11,566 nt of DNA. Origin: Pseudomonadota bacterium (lineage in GTDB: Bacteria; Pseudomonadota; Gammaproteobacteria; Steroidobacterales; Woeseiaceae). Within the stretch, counting starts at the first letter, position 1. Every line of letters begins with the position of its first letter. The notes under the pieces were generated by a model. The model made no database searches. It saw only the letters and a list, made by a program, of their open reading frames with translations, and had not been told where the DNA came from. The stretch lies in assembly GCA_022565135.1 (NCBI GenBank), contig JADFKA010000030.1, forward strand, positions 1 through 11,566. The letters are read 5' to 3'. The translations under genes and the position numbers were made by a program. Shown here in pieces: positions 1 through 7,097 of the stretch.

Positions 1-1
1 C

Positions 2-1630
2 ATCTCGATTTTCAGCCTGAATAGTGGCGACTGGATCGATAACAGCTTTACCGGCGAGAATGATGCGATGGGTGCCAACGAGGACCTTGCCCTGCGTGGT
101 CAGTTGCTGTTCGCGCCGAGCGACTCGTTCCGCGCGCTGGTGCGTATCCACTGGCGCGACTACGAAGGCACCGCGGAAATATTCCGTGCCGATGTGCTGA
201 CGAAGGGCAGCAGTTCACTGAATTCAAACTTTGACCGAGACGTGGTCGCTTTCGATGAAGGAAACAACAATCCACAGGTAGCGGAACAGGTCGGTGGCTC
301 TGTCAAGATCGACTGGGACCTCAACAGTAGCCTTACGCTAACATCGATTACTGCTTTTGAGACTGCGGACAATCGCAGCCTGGGCGATATCGATGGCGGC
401 AACTTCGGCGGGCCGGGCTTCATTTTATTCGCGTCGCTAACGCAGGACGGCATCAATGATCTCGAACAGTTCACGCAGGAGCTGCGACTGTCCTCGAATG
501 CCAGCGACAGCCTGTTCTGGCAGGCCGGTTTATTCTATTTCGACGACGAATATGAGATTGAGACCAACCCGTTCTTCGTTCCGGCGACCACGCGGCGGCA
601 CGAAAGTACCGCCTGGGCGGTATTCGGCCAGTTCAGCTATGACATGACCGACGCCTGGAACCTGACTGCAGGCGTGCGCTATACCGACGACGAGAAGGAT
701 CTGACCGATCCGCCGACCAACACGGGATTTTTCAGCTTTTCGCCGGTCAGTGTACAGGACGACGAGGTGAGCTGGGATGTCAGCCTGATTTACGCGGCAA
801 GCGACAACATCAACTGGTACGGTCGCGTCGCGAGCGGGTTCCGGGGACCTTCAATTCAGGGCCGGGATCTTGCGTTCGGTGTCGGTGATGCCGGTGTCTC
901 GACTGCGAGCTCAGAGACCATCACGTCAGCTGAAATCGGCTTCAAATCCAATTTGAACAATAATCGTTTACGCATCAACGGTGCTGTGTTTGCGTATCAA
1001 GTTGATGATCAGCAGATCACGGCAGTCGGCGGTACGGGCAACAATCTTCAACTCATCAACGCGGACAAAACCAATGGATTGGGTTTCGATCTCGATATCG
1101 AAGCGTTATTGACGGACAATTTTCTTGTAGAGCTTGGCGTCGGTTATAACGATACTGAGATCGACGATCCCAATCTTCGCATAGCTACATGCGGGGCCTT
1201 TAATGCGACTTTCGAACAAGCATGTACTCCGCTAGATCCAACAGTCGGTACTTTTCCCGACGACGAACGCGCTTTTGTCGACGGTAACTCATTACCCAAT
1301 GCTCCGGAGTGGACTACGAACCTGCGAGCACAGTATACGATCCCGCTGAACGCTGGCGAGGTCTACCTTGCGGCGGACTGGATGTATCAGAGTGACATGC
1401 ATTTTACGATCTACGACACCCTCGAGTACAACAGCGATGGCACTCATGAACTCGGCGTACGTGCTAGCTTTGCCCCTGCAAGTGGCCGCTGGAATGTTGC
1501 GGTGTTCGGACGCAATATCACGGATGAGGAAAACCTGAAGGGCGTGATCGACTTCAATAACAATACCGGCTTCGTCAATGATCGCCGAATCTGGGGCGCA
1601 ACGTTCCGCGTCAACTTCGGCTCCCTGTGA
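2..1630 (+). CDS. TonB-dependent outer-membrane receptor, C-terminal part (5' end outside window)
   Basis: The reading frame is already open at the left edge, with no stop before the first visible ATG at 68, so this is a fragment of 542 visible residues; signal peptide, TonB box and plug lie upstream. What is visible is a run of amphipathic beta-strands typical of a 22-strand TonB-dependent barrel: TQELRLSS, WQAGLFYFDDEYE, NLTAGVRYTDDEKDLT, YGRVASGFRGP and, near the end, NVAVFGRNITDEE. Two cysteines ten residues apart (codons near 1190 and 1225) sit in what looks like an extracellular loop and could form a disulfide. The protein ends VNFGSL rather than on the terminal aromatic residue usual for outer-membrane barrels. 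In the family, such receptors import siderophores, vitamins, oligosaccharides or other nutrients using TonB energy; the substrate cannot be read from this part. A terminator follows 21 nt after the stop, so it closes its transcription unit. Family call firm, substrate unknown. Confidence 0.9.
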   Translation: MSIFSLNSGDWIDNSFTGENDAMGANEDLALRGQLLFAPSDSFRALVRIHWRDYEGTAEIFRADVLTKGSSSLNSNFDRDVVAFDEGNNNPQVAEQVGGSVKIDWDLNSSLTLTSITAFETADNRSLGDIDGGNFGGPGFILFASLTQDGINDLEQFTQELRLSSNASDSLFWQAGLFYFDDEYEIETNPFFVPATTRRHESTAWAVFGQFSYDMTDAWNLTAGVRYTDDEKDLTDPPTNTGFFSFSPVSVQDDEVSWDVSLIYAASDNINWYGRVASGFRGPSIQGRDLAFGVGDAGVSTASSETITSAEIGFKSNLNNNRLRINGAVFAYQVDDQQITAVGGTGNNLQLINADKTNGLGFDLDIEALLTDNFLVELGVGYNDTEIDDPNLRIATCGAFNATFEQACTPLDPTVGTFPDDERAFVDGNSLPNAPEWTTNLRAQYTIPLNAGEVYLAADWMYQSDMHFTIYDTLEYNSDGTHELGVRASFAPASGRWNVAVFGRNITDEENLKGVIDFNNNTGFVNDRRIWGATFRVNFGSL

Positions 1631-1651
1631 CAAAGCACTAAGGAAAGAATG

Positions 1652-1683
1652 AAAAGGCCCGGCCGCGAGGCCGGGCTTTTTTT
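1652..1683 (+). terminator. Rho-independent terminator after the first TonB receptor
   Basis: An 8-bp GC-only stem (GCCCGGCC at 1657-1664 paired with GGCCGGGC at 1669-1676) closes a GCGA tetraloop and is followed by seven T (1677-1683). AAAA at 1652-1655 pairs in part with the T-run, so it may also terminate transcription from the opposite strand. It ends the transcript of the receptor that stops at 1630. Confidence 0.93.
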
Positions 1684-2115
1684 ATCCCCATGATTCTTTG
1701 GGCAGTTGCTCAAAAATGTTGTGCGCGCACAACAAGCGTGGTGAGCGCAAGCCGGCGGCAATGGCGATCTAGGCAGGTCGTCAGGTCCTCCCCGTTAGTA
1801 GCGCTTCTCTGACCACCGCCCAATCGGCGCCACCACACACTTGCAATAGAAACAAGGCCTTACGATAGGCTCACAATGTGAAATTGACGCGGACGTCACA
1901 GTTTATCCTGGTAGAACTGCATAAGTACCGGGAATCTTGCCAGAAACCCTTATTGCGGACCGATATAGACTGCGTTAGATTCGCAACAACACAACGAGAG
2001 ACGGATTTTCTCGCCTCGCCCAGTCCCGGCAGATTTTCCGCAATTCTTCCAGAGCGAAATCAAATCGTCACATTCCGGCCTTCTGATTCCGCTCGATTTC
2101 AACACGGGGGCTCAC
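1684..2115. other. Intergenic region / probable leader of the second receptor, no convincing gene
   Basis: About 430 bases separate the first terminator from the second receptor. The region contains a perfect 18-bp palindrome at 1717-1734. The only sizeable + strand frame starts at a GTG (1878), runs 81 codons and overlaps the start of the receptor in another frame; its protein is low in recognisable structure and I do not accept it. I looked for tRNA or riboswitch-like folds and saw none. Partial promoter-like hexamers exist (TTGCAA at 1841, TTGCCA at 1937, TTAGAT at 1975) but none pair at proper spacing with good matches. The region presumably holds the receptor's promoter and a regulated leader. 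Confidence 0.5.
1717..1734. promoter_or_regulatory. Perfect 18-bp palindrome, candidate operator
   Basis: TGTTGTGCGCGCACAACA is identical to its own reverse complement over all 18 bases, with no spacer. It lies 33 nt past the T-run of the upstream terminator and about 380 nt before the next start codon, and has no T-run of its own. A perfect short palindrome in an intergenic region is typical of the site of a dimeric regulator such as TetR, GntR or MarR types. The centre is GC, which does not fit the usual central CG of LacI-family operators. No regulator gene is in the window, so the binding protein is unknown. It is distant from the receptor start and would need a promoter nearby to act as an operator. 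Confidence 0.35.
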
Positions 2116-3126
2116 ATGAATAACAAAATCAGTCACTTCCTTTCGAAATTCAATCTGCTTGCAGGGCTTTGCGTCGTGATGCTGGCAATTCCATTGACCG
2201 CTGGCGCACAGCAAACTTCAAGTTCTGTGCGCGGCAGCGTGTCGACGCCTGACGGTCAGCCTACCGCAGGCGCGACGGTCACCGTTACGGACACGCGGAC
2301 CAGTGCCACACGTACGACCACCACCAGCGAAGACGGGACATTTAACGTGCGCGGCCTTGCCATCGGTGGTCCGTTCACGATCACGGTCACATCAAGCGCG
2401 TACAAACAAGCCCTGGTCACGGACGTGTATACGAATTTATCTGAAGTAGCTATCTTCAATATCACGCTGGAAGAAGGCGCGATCGAGGAGATTATAGTTA
2501 CCGCTTCTGCCGTGTTTGCCGGTACTAGTATTGCCATCGGTCCCAACGCCACATTTGGTTTGACCCAACTCCAGTCCTTGCCCGCAATTAACAGAAACAT
2601 CACTGATGTGATCCGCGTGGACTCAAGAATTTATGTTGATGAGTCACGCGGCGACCGCAACGGGATACAATGTGTAGGGAAAAGTAACAGGTTTAACAGC
2701 CTGACAGTTGACGGCGTTCGCGTGCAGGATTCGTTCGGCCTGAACGCGAATGGCTACCCTACGGAACGCATGCCGTTTTCCTACGACGCCATCAACCAGG
2801 TCTCAGTTGAACTGGCACCTTTCGACGTGGAATACGGTGGCTTTTCCGCCTGTAACATTAACGCAGTGACCAAATCCGGCAGGAATACGTTTTTCGGGTC
2901 TGCGTTTTACGACTACACAAGTGACAGTCTGCGCGGCGACAAACTGGAGGGCGAAAGAGTCCAGAGTGGCTCCTTCGATGAAAATCGCTATGGCATTTCC
3001 TTCGGTGGACCCATCATCCAGGACAAGCTGTTTTTCTTCTTCGCGTATGAAAAACTCGAAGGGGCCAACCTGTTCGACCGTGGACCTATCGGTTCTGGCG
3101 CCGTAAACGAAGTCCTTGTCAGCTAG
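2116..3126 (+). CDS. N-terminal fragment of the Oar-like receptor: signal peptide, carboxypeptidase-regulatory-like domain, plug
   Basis: This 336-residue fragment starts with a Sec signal peptide: basic MNNKISHFLSKF, a hydrophobic core at about 14-28, and a likely cut after TAGA (residue 31). Residues about 36-118 form a carboxypeptidase-regulatory-like (transthyretin-type) beta-sandwich, seen in GSVSTPDGQPTAGATVTV and DGTFNVRGL. A TonB-box-like EEIIVTAS follows at 124-131. The plug covers about 140-255, with RFNSLTVDGVRVQDSFGLN, NGYPTERMPFS and the Oar-type PFDVEYGGFSACNINAVT. Cys186 and Cys246 could pair within the plug. Residues 256-336 hold the first barrel strands. Translated alone, the product would have an export signal and plug but almost no barrel, so it could not make a working channel. 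I infer it is non-functional unless the amber codon is suppressed or is an error. Confidence 0.8.
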   Translation: MNNKISHFLSKFNLLAGLCVVMLAIPLTAGAQQTSSSVRGSVSTPDGQPTAGATVTVTDTRTSATRTTTTSEDGTFNVRGLAIGGPFTITVTSSAYKQALVTDVYTNLSEVAIFNITLEEGAIEEIIVTASAVFAGTSIAIGPNATFGLTQLQSLPAINRNITDVIRVDSRIYVDESRGDRNGIQCVGKSNRFNSLTVDGVRVQDSFGLNANGYPTERMPFSYDAINQVSVELAPFDVEYGGFSACNINAVTKSGRNTFFGSAFYDYTSDSLRGDKLEGERVQSGSFDENRYGISFGGPIIQDKLFFFFAYEKLEGANLFDRGPIGSGAVNEVLVS

Positions 3127-3222
3127 GCCGAACTGGATGAAATAGTACAAATTGCGAATTCTATCTATCTGTATGATCCTGGCGCAATTCCCTCCAGCCT
3201 GGAACATGAAGACGAAAAGTTT

Positions 3223-5202
3223 TTGCTTAAGCTGGATTGGAATATAGCCGAAGACCATCGCCTGGCCTTCACATACATGTACAACGATGGTGAGAACTTT
3301 ACCGAGTCAGACGACGCCCAGAATGAGTTTGAATTCTCCAATCACCTTTACGAGCGCGGCGCGGAGCTGAATTCCTATGTCGGTACCCTCTATTCTGACT
3401 GGACCGACAACTTCTCGACCGAGGTACGGCTTTCCTACCTGGAAATCGACAACCGCCAGATTTCCGTTGGCGGAACGGACTTCGGTGAGATCAGGGTCGA
3501 ACTGAACGGTAGGCCCGGAATGGGCGATGTTGATGTCTATCTCGGTGGAGACGATAGCCGGCAGTCGAACAAGTTAAAGTACGATGTCTCGACTATCGTT
3601 TTAAAGGGCATGTATGACTTCGATGTCCATAGCCTGACCTTCGGCTACGAATTAGAAACGCTGGAAGTCTTCAATTTGTTCGTGCAGCACACGGAAACCG
3701 AAATCCGCTTTGACGGCATCGACGATTTCCGCAACGGGCTTGCAAAAGCAATCTATTACAACAATGCCCCTTCGCAGAACCCGGCAGACGCGGCTCCGGT
3801 CTGGGGTTATGACCTCAACACGGTCTATATTCAGGACGAATTCGATCTTACGGACCGCTTGTCAATCGTTGCCGGTCTGCGTTATGACTGGTTCACGACG
3901 AGTGACGCTCCTGCCGAGAACTCGGACTTCCTGGCCGACTACGGGTTCTCCAATAACCAGACCGTGGATGGTGAGGGTCTGTTGCTGCCACGCCTGGGCT
4001 TCACTTTTGACATGTCGGACGCGACCACGATTCGCGGTGGCATCGGTCTCTATTCCGGGGGCAACCCGAATGTATGGCTGTCAAACAACTATTCCGCCAA
4101 CAACGTGCTGCAATTCGGAACGCGAGGTCGTCGCTGGTGCTATATCGATAGGTTTGACCGTTTGGCCCCGGGGGCTGATTGTGGAACTCCCGAAGTGCAG
4201 CGCTCACTCTTTGATGCCGACGTAGTGTATGAGGATGTGGAAGCAGACGCTCCATCGGGTGCCGGAGCGGGATACGGCATTCCCTCCGAGTTGCATGCTG
4301 ACATAGCTGCGGGCACGGGAGACAACAACGAAATCAATTACCTGGATCCGGCTTTTGATCTGCCCAAGGAGTGGAAATTTGCTCTCGGCCTCACCCACGT
4401 ATTTCCTGCGGAATATGTTTTCAGCGCCGACTTCCTGTACACGCGGGGAGAAGACATGGCAATGGTTTTGCACGGCGATATCGATCAGATCGGTACGAAT
4501 CCTGACGGCTATCCGGAGTACGACAGCGTGCGTGAGCCAAGCTTCGCGTTGACTAATAGCAACCAGACGGCGGAGGCCTATTCCATCTCGGTTGGTCTCG
4601 CAAAAAGCTTTGAAAATGGTTTCGACTTCACCGTTGGTTACACCTTCAACGATGCCGAAGACGTGAACCCGATGACCAGCTCGGTGGCGTTTTCCAACTA
4701 CCAGGAGCGCGCCTTCTTCGACCCGCAGGAGGATGTTCTCTCTACGTCTAACTACAACATTGAGCATCGCTTCACCTTCACCACCACCTGGCGGCACGAC
4801 ATTGCGCAGCGATTCCCGTTGACGCTTGCCCTGTTTGGGCAGGCAAATTCAGGCCGGCCCTACAGCTTTGCCTTCAACGGTACGGCTAGTCCTTATGGAT
4901 TCACGCCCTTCCTGGATGACAGAGACAATGTTCTGGAACCGGGCGAAGCGCGGAATTTTGTCAACGGCTCCTGGTGGCGCAAGATAGATTTTCGTGCGGA
5001 AATGGGATTCCCGGGTATCGCCGAGAACCATCGAGCATCAGTATTCCTGGTCATCGATAATTTGACCAACCTGTTGAATGACGACTGGGGTGTGCTGTAT
5101 CAGCACAATTTCCCACGCACCGTAACCAAAGGCACGCCGGAATCGCGTATCGGCGATGCCTCTCGCTATGAAATCCGCTTTGGAGTGAAGTACGGCTTCT
5201 AG
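3223..5202 (+). CDS. C-terminal beta-barrel fragment of the Oar-like receptor
   Basis: The open frame really begins right after the amber codon (3127). The first possible start in frame is TTG 3223, with no recognisable ribosome-binding site, so independent translation is doubtful. The sequence is all outer-membrane barrel: repeated amphipathic strands such as NFSTEVRLSYLEI, RLSIVAGLRYDWF, GLLLPRLGFTFDM, GFDFTVGYTFNDAED and HRASVFLVIDNLTNLLND. It ends RFGVKYGF, with the terminal phenylalanine and alternating pattern recognised by the BAM machinery. A loop around 4135-4185 has two cysteines (RWCYID and ADCGTP) that may form a disulfide. Without signal peptide or plug this part alone could not be exported or gated. 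The intact protein would be a TonB-dependent transporter for a large or complex nutrient; the substrate is unknown. Confidence 0.75.
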   Translation: MLKLDWNIAEDHRLAFTYMYNDGENFTESDDAQNEFEFSNHLYERGAELNSYVGTLYSDWTDNFSTEVRLSYLEIDNRQISVGGTDFGEIRVELNGRPGMGDVDVYLGGDDSRQSNKLKYDVSTIVLKGMYDFDVHSLTFGYELETLEVFNLFVQHTETEIRFDGIDDFRNGLAKAIYYNNAPSQNPADAAPVWGYDLNTVYIQDEFDLTDRLSIVAGLRYDWFTTSDAPAENSDFLADYGFSNNQTVDGEGLLLPRLGFTFDMSDATTIRGGIGLYSGGNPNVWLSNNYSANNVLQFGTRGRRWCYIDRFDRLAPGADCGTPEVQRSLFDADVVYEDVEADAPSGAGAGYGIPSELHADIAAGTGDNNEINYLDPAFDLPKEWKFALGLTHVFPAEYVFSADFLYTRGEDMAMVLHGDIDQIGTNPDGYPEYDSVREPSFALTNSNQTAEAYSISVGLAKSFENGFDFTVGYTFNDAEDVNPMTSSVAFSNYQERAFFDPQEDVLSTSNYNIEHRFTFTTTWRHDIAQRFPLTLALFGQANSGRPYSFAFNGTASPYGFTPFLDDRDNVLEPGEARNFVNGSWWRKIDFRAEMGFPGIAENHRASVFLVIDNLTNLLNDDWGVLYQHNFPRTVTKGTPESRIGDASRYEIRFGVKYGF

Positions 5203-5221
5203 ATCGGGGATTTGAAAAAGT

Positions 5222-5249
5222 AAAGGGCGGCCTTCGGGCCGCCCTTTTT
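5222..5249 (+). terminator. Rho-independent terminator after the Oar-like receptor
   Basis: GGGCGGCC (5225-5232) pairs with GGCCGCCC (5237-5244) around a TTCG tetraloop and is followed by five T (5245-5249). AAA at 5222-5224 extends the stem to 11 bp. It lies 19 nt past the receptor stop and only 22 nt before the phosphatase ATG, leaving little room for a separate phosphatase promoter downstream of it. Confidence 0.93.
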
Positions 5250-5271
5250 CATTAAATCAAGAAGAAGAAAG

Positions 5272-6066
5272 ATGATATTGACACGTCTACTGCTATACCT
5301 TGGCATATTCACTCTTATCGGCGCTTGCGCAACGCAACACGAGATTGACGATGCGCCTGATCAGTCAAACCTCTGGGTCGGGGATTCTGCCGAATACCGT
5401 GCTATCTCCACGCAGGTGTACCGGGCGGCGTCCATGGCGTTGCCGGCTTTGATCGCCGATGAGACGTGGAGTGCGATTCCTTACCAGACCAATACAGAAA
5501 TTCTGCCGCCGGCGATAATAATGGATATCGATCAGACCCTGGTTAACGGTGTCGATTTTCAGCTCGGTCACGAACCCCCGTTTACGGCCCAAAAATTCGA
5601 TGACTGGAACGCTTCTCATGTGGCAACACCGGTACCGGGCGCACCTGAATTCGTAAAACTGGCACGGGCGTCAGGTGTGCGCGTGTTTTTTCTGACAAAC
5701 CGTTATTGCGACGCAACGGCGGACGGTTCCTGTGCGCAAAAGGTGATCGCTGTTCAGGATTTGAATGAAGCAGGTATTCCAGCGGAGGATGCCGATGTTT
5801 CGCTGGCAGGTGAACGACCAAACTGGGGATCAGAGAAAAAGATGAGGCGTGATTACATCGCGGAAGATTTTAGAGTCATCATGTTATTCGGTGATGACCT
5901 GGGAGATTTCATCCCCTGTGTGCGGCACCGCCCGGTTGCACCATGCACGACCGGCGGCACAATCGCCAATCGTTACGCACTGACAGATGAGCATGCTGCG
6001 TACTGGGGCGCCGGATGGTACATGTTGCCTAACCCGATGTACGGGTCCTGGACGTCTGTCCGTTGA
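5272..6066 (+). CDS. HAD-family acid phosphatase / 5'-nucleotidase, lipoprotein e(P4)-like
   Basis: This 264-residue protein starts with a lipoprotein signal: MILTRLLLYLGIFTLIGAC, with the lipidated cysteine at residue 19. The catalytic part is a class B HAD phosphatase: motif I DIDQT at 85-89 (nucleophile Asp85, acid/base Asp87), motif II Thr142 in FFLTNRY, a lysine at 189 or 190 in WGSEKKMRRDY as motif III, and motif IV GDDLGDF at 207-213. The layout and length fit the lipoprotein e(P4) family, membrane-anchored phosphomonoesterases that act on nucleotides such as NMN and 5'-nucleotides. The residue before Thr in motif I is Gln, where I recall Glu in e(P4). The start is supported by a purine-rich AGAAGAAAG just upstream. 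It likely sits in the outer membrane or periplasm. Next to a pyrimidine catabolic operon, it may free nucleosides for uptake; that role is inferred. Fold and motifs are clear, exact substrate is not. Confidence 0.87.
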   Translation: MILTRLLLYLGIFTLIGACATQHEIDDAPDQSNLWVGDSAEYRAISTQVYRAASMALPALIADETWSAIPYQTNTEILPPAIIMDIDQTLVNGVDFQLGHEPPFTAQKFDDWNASHVATPVPGAPEFVKLARASGVRVFFLTNRYCDATADGSCAQKVIAVQDLNEAGIPAEDADVSLAGERPNWGSEKKMRRDYIAEDFRVIMLFGDDLGDFIPCVRHRPVAPCTTGGTIANRYALTDEHAAYWGAGWYMLPNPMYGSWTSVR

Positions 6067-6067
6067 C

Positions 6068-6132
6068 ATTCGCGGCTGGAAGCCGCTCCTACAAGTTGGT
6101 CCGCAATGTAGGAGCGGCTTCCAGCCGCGAAT
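6068..6132. repeat. REPIN-like pair of inverted REP palindromes
   Basis: A 26-base arm at 6068-6093 (ATTCGCGGCTGGAAGCCGCT...) is the exact reverse complement of 6107-6132, with 13 bases between. Each arm holds its own palindrome (GCGGCT...AGCCGC), the layout of two REP elements in opposite orientation, as in REPINs or BIMEs. The right arm, extended to 6134, recurs at 8550-8576 with a single base missing. It starts one base after the phosphatase stop codon. Such elements are mobilised in trans by RAYT transposases, none of which is in this window. The RNA would fold into a long stem that could stabilise the 3' end of the phosphatase mRNA; it has no T-run. Confidence 0.88.
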
Positions 6133-6144
6133 ACCCAATATCAA

Positions 6145-6173
6145 TCGATAAGTCGTGGCCTTACCGCTAGAAT
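6145..6173 (+). promoter_or_regulatory. Candidate sigma70-like promoter of the pyrimidine catabolic operon
   Basis: TCGATA at 6145-6150 matches four of six bases of the -35 consensus, and TAGAAT at 6168-6173 matches five of six of the -10 consensus, with an optimal 17-base spacer. Transcription would start near 6180, about 40 bases before the first operon ATG at 6222. The hexamers lie just past the REPIN in an A/T-rich stretch. No clear operator palindrome was seen overlapping it. Confidence 0.4.
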
Positions 6174-6221
6174 GTTATACATCTAATTAATGAGAATACG
6201 ATTTACCGAGCGAGGGCCCCG

Positions 6222-7094
6222 ATGACGAAACTCAAGTGCGGATTGATCCAGATGGCATTTAAGGGCGATATGTCGATGGATCCCGACGAGATTCGGGACC
6301 TCATGATCGACGCTCATATCCCCTACATCGAAGACGCCGGAAAACAAGGCGTCCAAGTACTGTGTTTTCAGGAAGTGTTTACGCAAGCCTATTTCTGTCC
6401 GAGCCAGGATCGCAAATGGTATGCCGCTGCGGAGCGTATTCCCGACGGTCATACAGTCAAACTCATGCAGAAATACGCTAAAAAGTACAAGATGGTCATC
6501 GTCGTGCCCATCTATGAAGAGGAGATGCCGGGCGTTTATTACAATACCGCCGCAGTTATCGATGCTGACGGCAGCTATCTCGGCAAGTACCGCAAGACCC
6601 ATATTCCCCACGTCGATCCGGGATTTTACGAAAAGTTTTTCTTCAAACCCGGCAATCTTGGCTACCCGGTTTTCGATACTGCCTACGTGAAGCTCGGGGT
6701 CTATATTTGTTACGACCGGCACTTTCCCGAGGGCTGGCGTGCGCTGGCTTTAAACGGGGCAGAATATATCGTCAATCCGTCCGCAACCGTTGCGGGCCTG
6801 AGCAAGCACCTCTGGGAGCTGGAGCAGCCCGCTGCCGCCGTCGCCAACGGCGTATTCATTGGCGCCATCAACAGAATCGGCAAGGAAGAACCCTGGGCCG
6901 GCGAAATGGGGGAGTTCTACGGTTCCAGCTATATCGTCAACCCCCGCGGCACGATCGAAGCCCAGGCCAGTTACGGTGAGGACGAATTACTCGTGCACGA
7001 GATCGATCTCGACCTGATTCGTGAAGTCAGGAACACCTGGCAATTTTTCCGCGACCGACGCCCCGAATTGTACGACGACCTGATCGAAGGCTGA
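6222..7094 (+). CDS. Nitrilase-family beta-ureidopropionase (N-carbamoyl-beta-alanine amidohydrolase)
   Basis: This 290-residue cytoplasmic enzyme belongs to the carbon-nitrogen hydrolase (nitrilase) superfamily. The catalytic triad is visible: Glu51 in CFQEVF, Lys125 in KYRKTHIPH and Cys163 in YICYDRHFPEG, with NPSAT at 185-189 and a further conserved glutamate in GFYEKFFFKPG. The CYDRHFPEG and RKTHIPHVD wording is that of the beta-ureidopropionase / N-carbamoyl-amino-acid hydrolase branch. It would hydrolyse N-carbamoyl-beta-alanine (from uracil) or N-carbamoyl-beta-aminoisobutyrate (from thymine) to the beta-amino acid, ammonia and CO2, the last step of the reductive pathway. The downstream dihydropyrimidinase and PreT/PreA support that substrate. 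GAGGG lies five bases before the ATG. It is first in the operon; the permease ATG follows after three bases. An N-carbamoylputrescine amidase-like activity is possible but less fitting. Confidence 0.88.
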   Translation: MTKLKCGLIQMAFKGDMSMDPDEIRDLMIDAHIPYIEDAGKQGVQVLCFQEVFTQAYFCPSQDRKWYAAAERIPDGHTVKLMQKYAKKYKMVIVVPIYEEEMPGVYYNTAAVIDADGSYLGKYRKTHIPHVDPGFYEKFFFKPGNLGYPVFDTAYVKLGVYICYDRHFPEGWRALALNGAEYIVNPSATVAGLSKHLWELEQPAAAVANGVFIGAINRIGKEEPWAGEMGEFYGSSYIVNPRGTIEAQASYGEDELLVHEIDLDLIREVRNTWQFFRDRRPELYDDLIEG

Positions 7095-7097
7095 CCG

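Larger units (their letters stand above)
2116..5202 (+). pseudogene. Oar-like TonB-dependent receptor interrupted by one in-frame amber codon
   Basis: The frame starting at ATG 2116 meets TAG at 3124-3126 and then stays open, in the same frame and without any other stop, to TAG 5200-5202. Joined, the product would be 1028 codons including the amber position, about the usual length of Oar-like receptors. The sequence around the stop reads NEVLVS-[stop]-AELDEIVQIA, and protein features run smoothly across it: plug and first strands before, the rest of the barrel after. A single C-to-T change of a CAG (Gln) codon would explain it. The start is supported by GGGGG at 2106-2110, five bases before the ATG, and by a good signal peptide. 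Possible explanations are a recent nonsense mutation, a sequencing or assembly error, or amber suppression; the lack of further damage favours a very recent event or an error. Confidence 0.85.

Noticed and set aside
1444..1761. 105-codon minus-strand frame across the end of the first receptor and its terminator
   Set aside because: It is antisense to a clear beta-barrel coding sequence and runs through a strong terminator hairpin; no protein family recognised.
1684..2115. tRNA, riboswitch or CRISPR in the long intergenic region
   Set aside because: I found no cloverleaf or CCA-type tRNA end, no recognisable riboswitch core and no regularly spaced direct repeats.
1878..2123. 81-codon + strand frame from a GTG in the leader of the second receptor
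   Set aside because: It has no ribosome-binding site I can see, no recognisable domain, a composition like translated non-coding DNA, and overlaps the receptor's well-supported start in another frame.
4204..4797. 197-codon minus-strand frame inside the Oar-like receptor
   Set aside because: The longest antisense frame, but it lies wholly over barrel coding sequence with strong family patterns; no recognisable domain. A shadow frame of codon bias.
3223..5202. The barrel half as an independent gene starting at TTG
   Set aside because: It has no signal peptide and no ribosome-binding site, and the frame is open back to the amber codon; it is the continuation of the upstream gene.
6068..6132. 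The inverted repeat as an intrinsic terminator
   Set aside because: The long stem lacks a T-run, and a close copy of one arm occurs inside a gene, which fits a REP element rather than a dedicated terminator.
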